DNA of 64,000 nt from NCBI GenBank assembly GCA_036417435.1, contig CM070904.1:131998695-132062694 (forward strand). The letters run 5' to 3'. The stretch's first letter is position 1. Every line of letters starts with the position of its first letter. Of the stretch, positions 57,846 to 64,000 are shown piece after piece. The stretch comes from Inia geoffrensis (taxonomy: Eukaryota; Chordata; Mammalia; Artiodactyla; Iniidae). Position numbers and translations under genes: made by a program. The notes under the pieces are model-generated. The model saw only the letters and a list, made by a program, of their open reading frames with translations. It made no database searches and had not been told where the DNA came from.

Positions 57846-59727
57846 AAATTTAGAAGGACCTTCAAGGAGGTGGAGGAGTAAGACGTGGGGATCACCTTCC
57901 TCCCCACAAATACATCAAAAACCATCTACACGTGGAACAACCCCTATAGAACACCTCCTGAATGCTGGCAGAAGAACTCAGACTTCCCAAAAGGCAAGAA
58001 ACCCCTCACGTACCTGGGTAGGGCAAAAGAAAAAAGAAAAAACAGAGACAAAAGAATAGGGACAGGACCTGCACCTCTGGGAGGGAGTTGTGAAGGAGGA
58101 AAGGTTTCCACACACTAGGAAGCCCCTTTGCGGGCGGAGACTGCGGGTGGCGGAGGGGGAAGCTTCGGAGCCATGGAGGAGAGTGCAACAACAGGGGTGC
58201 GGAGGGCAAAGCGGAGAGATTCCCACACAGAGGATCGGTGCCGACCAGCACTCAGCTGCCCGAGAGGCTTGTCTGCTCCCCCGCCGGGGCGGGCAGGGCT
58301 GGGAGCAGAGGCTTGGGCTTCGGAGGTCAGATCCCAGGGAGAGGACTGGGCTTGGCTGCGTGAACACAGCCTGAAGGGGCTAGTACACCACAGCTGGCCA
58401 GGAGGGAGTCCAGGGAAAACTCTGGACCTGCCTAAGAGGCAAGAGACCACTGTTTCAGGGCGCATGAGGAGAGGGGATTCAGAGCACCGCCTAAACAAGC
58501 TGCAGAGATGGGTGTGCGCTGCGGCTATCAGCGCAGACACCAGAGATGGGCATGAAATGCTAAGGCTGCTGCTGCAGCCATCAAGAAGCCTGTGTGCAAG
58601 CACAGGCCACTAGCCACACCTCCCCTCTCAGGAGACTGTGCAGCCCGTCACTGCCAGGGTCCCATGATCCAGGGACAACTTCCCCGGGAGAACACATGGA
58701 GCACCTCAGGCTGGTGCCGTGTCACGCCGGCCTCTGCTGCTGCAGGCTTGCCCTTCATTCTGTACCCCTCCCTCTCCCCAGCCTGAGCGAGCCAGACACC
58801 CTAATCAGCTGCTCCTTTAACCCTGTCCTGTCTGGGTGGGGAACAGATACCAGAGAGTGACCTATGTGCAGAGGCAGGGCCAAATCCACAGCTGAACCCC
58901 AGGAGCTGTGTGAACAAAGAAGAGAAAGGGAAATTTCTCTGTGCAGCCACAGGAGCAGCAGATTAAATCCCCACAATCAACTTGAGGTATGCTGCATCTG
59001 TGGAATACCTGAATAGACAACGAATCATCCCAAAATTGAGGCAGTGGAATTTGGGAGCAACTGTAGACTTGGGGATTGCTGTATGAGACTGACTAGTTTC
59101 TCAGTTTTATGTTTATGTTAGTATAGTTTTTAGTGCTTGCTATCATTGGTGGATTTGTTTATTGGTTTGGTTGCTCTCTACTTTTTTTCTTAATTAAAAA
59201 AATTTTTAATTTTAATAATATATTTAAAAATTTTTTAATAACTCTATTTTATTTTATTTTTATTTCTTTTTTGTCTCCATTTTCTTCTGGGTCGTGTGGC
59301 TGACAGGGCCTTGGTGGTCCAGCCGGGTGTCAGGCCTGAGCCTCTGAGGTGGGAGAACTGAGTTCAGGACGCTGGACCACCAGAGAGCTCCCGGCCCCAC
59401 GTAATATCAGTAGATGATAACTCTCCCTGAGACTGCCATCTCAACACTAAGACCCAGCTCCACTCAACGACCAGCAAGCTCCAGTGCTGGACCCCATGCC
59501 AAACAACTAGCAAAACAGGAACACCACCCCACCCATTAGCAGAGAGGCTGCCTAAAATCATAATAAGTTCACAGACACGCCAAAACACACCACCGGACGT
59601 GGTCCTGCCCACCAGAAAGACAAGATCCAGCCTCACCCACCAGAGCACAGGCACCAGTCCCCTCCACCAGAAAGCCTACACAACCCACTGAAAAAACCTT
59701 ACCCACTGGGGGCAGACACCAAAAACA

Positions 59728-60680
59728 ATGGGAATTATGAACCTGCAGCCTGTGAAAAGGAGACCCCAAACACAGAAAGTTAAGCAAAATGAGAAGACAG
59801 AGAAATATGCAGCAGAAAAGGAGCAATGTAAAAACCCACCAGACCAAACAAATGAAGAGGAAATAGGCAGTCTCCCAGAAAAAGAATTTAGAGTAATGAT
59901 AGTAAAGATGATCCAAAATCTTGGAAATAGAATGGAGAAAATACAAGAAACATTTAACAAGGACCTAGAGGAAATAAAGAGCAAACAAACAATGATGAAC
60001 AACACAATAAATGAAATTTAAAATTCTCTAAAAGGAATCAATAGCAGAATAACTGAAGCAGAAGAACGGATAAGTGACCTGGAAGATAAAATAGTGGAAA
60101 TAACTACTGCAGAGCAGAATAAAGAAAAAAGAATGAAAAGAATTGAGGACAGTCTCTGAGACCTCTGGGACAACATTAAATGCACCAACATTCGAATTAT
60201 AGGGGCTCCAGAATAGGAAGAGAAAAAGAGAGGGACTGAGGAAATATTTGAAGAAATTATAGTTGAAGACTTCCCTAATATGGGAAAGGAAATAGTCAAT
60301 CAAGTCCAGGAAGTGCAGAGCGTCCCATAGAGGATTAATCCAAGGAGAAACATGCCAAGGCACATATTAATCAAACTATCAAAAATTAAATTCAAAGAAA
60401 AAAATGTTAAAGGTAACAAGGGAAAAGCAACAAATAACATACATGGGAATCCCCATAAGATTAACAGCTGATCTTTCAGCAAAACTCTGCAAGCAAGAAG
60501 GGAGTGGCAGGACATATTGAAAGTGATGAAAGGGAAAAACCTACAACAAAGATTACTCTACCCAGCAAGGATCTCCTTCAGATTTGACGGAGAAATTGAA
60601 CACTTTACAGACAAGCAAAAGCTAAGAGAATTCAGCACCACCAAACCAGCTTTACAACAAATGCTAAAGGAACTTCTCTA
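59728..60680 (+). pseudogene. L1 ORF1 (RNA-binding ORF1p), broken by stops
   Basis: From the ATG at 59,728 the frame gives a Lys/Glu-rich N-terminus and coiled-coil heptads (MIQNLGNRMEKIQETFNKDL...), then a TAA at 60,019. The same frame continues with more coiled coil (ITEAEERISDLEDKI), the RRM start TNIRIIGAPE and the C-terminal domain (LLYPARISFRFDGEI, FTDKQKLREF). Further in-frame stops lie near 60,157, 60,212 and 60,328. Intact ORF1p is a trimeric nucleic-acid chaperone that packages L1 RNA. This copy can make only a 97-residue N-terminal piece. Confidence 0.9.
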
Positions 60681-60739
60681 GGCAGGAAACACAAGAGAAG
60701 GAAGAGACCTACAATAACAAACCCAAAACAATTAAGAAA

Positions 60740-63700
60740 ATGGTCGTAAGAACATACATATTGATAATTATCTTACATGTAAATGGATTCAATGCTCCAA
60801 TCAAAAGACACAGACTGGCTGAATGGATACAAAAACAGACCCATATATATATGCTGTCTACAAGAGACCCACTTCAGAACTAGGGACACATACGGACTGA
60901 AAGTGAGGGGATGAAAAAATATATTCCATGCAAATGGAAATCAAAAGAAAGCTGGAGTAGCAATTCTCATGTCAGACAAAATAGACTTTAAAATGAAGAC
61001 TATTACAAGAGACAAAGAAGGACATTACATAATGATCAAGGTATCAATCCAAGAAGAAGATATAACAATTGTGAATATTTATGCATCCAACATAGGAGCA
61101 CCTCCATACATAAGGCAAATGCTAACAGCCATAAAAGGGGAAATCAACAATAACACAATAATAGTAGGGGACTTTAACACCCAACTTTCACCAATGGACA
61201 GATCAACTAAAATGAAAATAAATAAGGAAGCACAAGCATTAAATGACACATTAAACAAGATGGACTTAATTGATATTTATAGGACATTCTGTCCAAAAAC
61301 AACAGAATACACTTTCTTCTCAAGTGCTCATGGAACATTCTCCAGGATAGATCATATCTTGGGTCACAAATCAAGCCTTGGTAAATTTAAGAAAATTGAA
61401 ATCATATCACATATCTTTTGTGACCACAGCTCTATGAGACTAGATATCAATTACAGAAAGAAAAACTAAAAAACACAAACACATGGAGGCTAAACAATAC
61501 ACTGCTAAATAACCAAGAGATCACTGAAGAAATCAAAGTGGAAATGAAAAAATACCTAGAAAAAACTGACAGTGAGAACACCATGGCCCAAAACCTATGG
61601 GATGCAGCAAAAGCAGCGCTAAGAGGGAAGTTTATAGCAATACAATCCTACCTCAAGAAACAGGAAACATCTCAAATAAAGAACTTAACCTCACACCTAA
61701 AGGAACTAGAGAAAGAAGAAGAAGAACAAAAACCCCAAAGGCAGCAGAAGGAAAGAAACCATAAAGATCAGAGCAGAAATAAACGGAAATGAAGGAAACA
61801 ACAGCAAAGATCAATAAAAGTGAAAGCTGGTTCTTTGAGAAGACAAACAAAATTGATAAACCATTAGCCAGACTCATCAAGAAAAAAAGGGAGAGGACTC
61901 AAATCGACAGAACTAGAAATGAAAAAGAAGTAACAACTGACACTGCAGAAATACAAAGGATCATGAGACATTACTACAAGCAACTCTATGCCAATAAAAT
62001 AGACAACTGGGAAGAAATGGGCAAATTCTTAGAAAAGTACAACCTTCTGAGACTGAACAAGGGAGAAATAGAAAATATGAACAGACCAATCACAAGCACT
62101 GAAATTGAAACTGTGATTAAAAATCTTCCAACGAACAAAACCCAGGACCAGATGGCTTCACAGGTTGAATTCTATCAGACATTTAGAGAAGAGCTAATAC
62201 CTATCCTTTTAAAACTTTTCCAAAATATAGCAGAGGGAGGAACACACCCAAACTCATTCTACGAGGCCACCATCACCCTGATACCAAAACCAGACAAAGA
62301 TGTCACAAAAAAAAGAAAACTACAGGCCAATATCACTGATGAACATAGATGCAAAAATCCTCAACAAAATACTAGCAAACAGAATCCAGCAGCATATTAA
62401 AAGGATCATACACCATGATCAAGTGGGGCTTATCTCAGGAATGCACGGATTTTTCAGTATATGCAAATCAATCAATGTGATACACCATATTAACAAATTG
62501 AAGGAGAAAAACCACATGATCATCTCAATAGATGCAGAAAAAGCTTTTGACAAAATTCAACACCCATTTATGATAAAAAAACTCTCCAGAAAGTAGGCAC
62601 AGAGGGAACTTACCTCAACGTGATAAAGACCATATATGACAAACCCACAACCAACATCGTTCTCAGTGGTGAAAAACTGAAACCATTTCCACGAAGATCA
62701 GGAAGAAGACAAGGTTGCCCACTCTCATGACTGTTATCCAACATAGTTTTGGAAGTTTTAGCCACAGCAATCAGAGACAAAAAAGAAATAAAAGGAATCC
62801 AAATCGGAAAAGAAGAAGTAAAACTGTCACTGTTTGCAGATGACATGGTACTATACACAGAGAATCCTAAAGACTCTACCAGAAAACTACTAGAGCTAAT
62901 CAATGAATTTGGTAAAGTAGCAGGATACAAAATGAATGCACAGAAACCTCTTGCATTCCTATACACTAATGATGAAAAATCTGAAAGAGAAATCAAGGAA
63001 ACACTCGCATTTACCATTGCAACAAAAAGAATAAAATACCTAGGAATAAACCTACCTAAGGAGGCCAAAGACCTGTATGCAGAAAACTATAAGACACTGA
63101 TGAAAGAAATTAAAGACGACACAAACAGATGGAGAGATATACCATGTTCTTGGATTGGAAAAATCAACATTGTGAAAATGACTATACTACCCAAAGCAAT
63201 CTACAGATTCAATATCAAAAAAACAAAAAACCCAATATCAAAAAATATCAATATCAGAAAACAAAAAAATCCAATCCAAAAGTGGGCAGAAGACCTAAAC
63301 AGACATTTCTCCAAAGAAGATATACAGATTGCCAATGAACACATGAAAGGTTGCTCAACTTCACTAATCATTAGAGAAATGCAAATCAAAACTACAGTGA
63401 GGTGTCACCTCACACTGGTCAGAATGGCCATCTTCAAAAAATCTAGAAACAATAAATGCTGGAAAGGGTGTGGAGAAAAGGGAATCCTCTTGCACTGTTG
63501 GTGGGAATGTAAATTGATACAGCCCCTATGGAAACAGTATGGAGGGTCCTTAGAAAACTAAAAATAGAACCACCATATGACCAAGCAATCCTACTACTGG
63601 GCATATACCCTGAGAAAACCATAATTCAAAAAAGAGTCATGTACCACAATGTTCATTGCAGCACTATTTACAATAGCCAGGACACAGAAGCAACCTAAGT

Positions 63701-63830
63701 GTCCATCGACAGATGAATGGATAAAGAAGATGTGGCACATATATACAATGGAATATTACTCAGCCATAAAAAGAAACAAAATTGAGTTATTTGTAGTGAG
63801 GTGGATGGCCCTAGACTCTGTCATAACAGA
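60740..63830 (+). pseudogene. L1 ORF2 (endonuclease and reverse transcriptase), broken
   Basis: ORF2 begins at the ATG near 60,740 and is frameshifted within the first 60 codons. The apurinic endonuclease domain is open at 60,969-61,469, with GDFN, SRIDHILGHK and CDHSSM motifs; the family usually has SDH at the last. The frame stops at 61,467. The RT region is open in pieces: 61,789-62,400, 62,300-62,596 with [13 protein letters not shown], and 62,749-63,561 with the catalytic FADD at 62,832-62,843. At about 63,217 the sequence jumps from AIYRFN to the C-terminal segment [15 protein letters not shown], deleting more than 200 residues yet keeping frame. The C-terminal Cys/His cluster ([19 protein letters not shown]) follows. 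No active enzyme is expected. Confidence 0.92.
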
Positions 63831-64000
63831 GTGAAGTAAGTCAGAAAGAGAAAAACAAATACCATATGCTAAGACATATATATGGAATCTAAAAAAAAAT
63901 AAAGGTTCTGAAGAACCTAGGGACAGGACAGGAATAAAGACGCAGATGTAGAGAATGGACTGGAGGACACAAGGAGGGGGAAGGGTAAGCTGAGACGAAG

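Larger units (their letters stand above)
57846..64000 (+). mobile_element. Nearly full-length but inactive LINE-1 (runs off the window)
   Basis: A GC-rich 5' UTR starts near 57,846 ('accttcaaggaggtggagga') and runs to about 59,700. It includes a 12-bp inverted repeat (TGGTGGTCCAGC at 59,312-59,323 against GCTGGACCACCA at 59,371-59,382). ORF1 and ORF2 remnants follow in the usual order, then 3' UTR beginning near 63,830, where the window ends. Stops, frameshifts and an internal deletion make it immobile. It is the only L1 here that keeps its 5' end. Confidence 0.93.

Noticed and set aside
1..64000. Novel multi-gene system, CRISPR array or operon
   Set aside because: This is vertebrate intergenic DNA with one gene end, retrocopies and transposons. 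No regularly spaced repeats with unique spacers and no clustered unknown genes were seen.

Overview
The window is mammalian nuclear DNA, almost certainly from a whale or dolphin. The main sign is a set of eleven tRNA-derived SINEs of the cetartiodactyl CHR type. They share the head GGGCTTCCCTGGTGGCGCAG (or the GGGACTTCCCTGG variant), and several belong to the compact subfamily that is abundant in toothed whales. No BovB or Bov-tA element was noticed, which argues against a ruminant. The assignment to Cetacea is an inference from repeat content.

The only functional protein-coding gene I can support is at the left edge: the last two coding exons of ASB1 (1285-1670 and 2859-3064, plus strand), encoding ankyrin repeats and the C-terminal SOCS box of a cullin-5 E3 ligase substrate receptor. 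An antisense L1 lies in the intron upstream. The reading frame passes the usual end of ASB1 and adds about 26 residues. Mammalian synteny places ASB1 before a long gene-poor interval that ends at TWIST2 and HDAC4, and the rest of the window fits that interval.

Two retrocopies lie downstream. At about 11,000-13,225 there is a decayed KRAB C2H2 zinc-finger sequence with no introns between the KRAB box, linker and finger region. It still has a CpG-rich, promoter-like 5' part and is interrupted by a SINE. At about 34,590-35,350, on the minus strand, there is a 5'-truncated, frameshifted retrocopy of APBA1 (X11alpha/Mint1).

Everything else is repeats separated by GC-rich unique sequence. There are L1/HAL1 LINEs of several ages, CHR SINEs, MaLR-type LTRs, two ERV-type LTRs (one with its polypurine tract and a scrap of internal sequence), DNA-transposon fossils, MIR pieces and microsatellites. 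The right end (57,846-64,000) is a nearly complete but dead plus-strand L1 inserted into the tail of an older L1.

I found no operon, CRISPR, defence or other novel multi-gene system. The interesting points are evolutionary: the ASB1 C-terminal change, the CpG-rich ZNF retrocopy, the APBA1 retrocopy with a possible exon-skip junction, the L1 with a reading frame that stays open across a large deletion, and several nested or inverted repeat arrangements. Repeat family names come from recognition of sequence, not from a database search, and most repeat borders are approximate.
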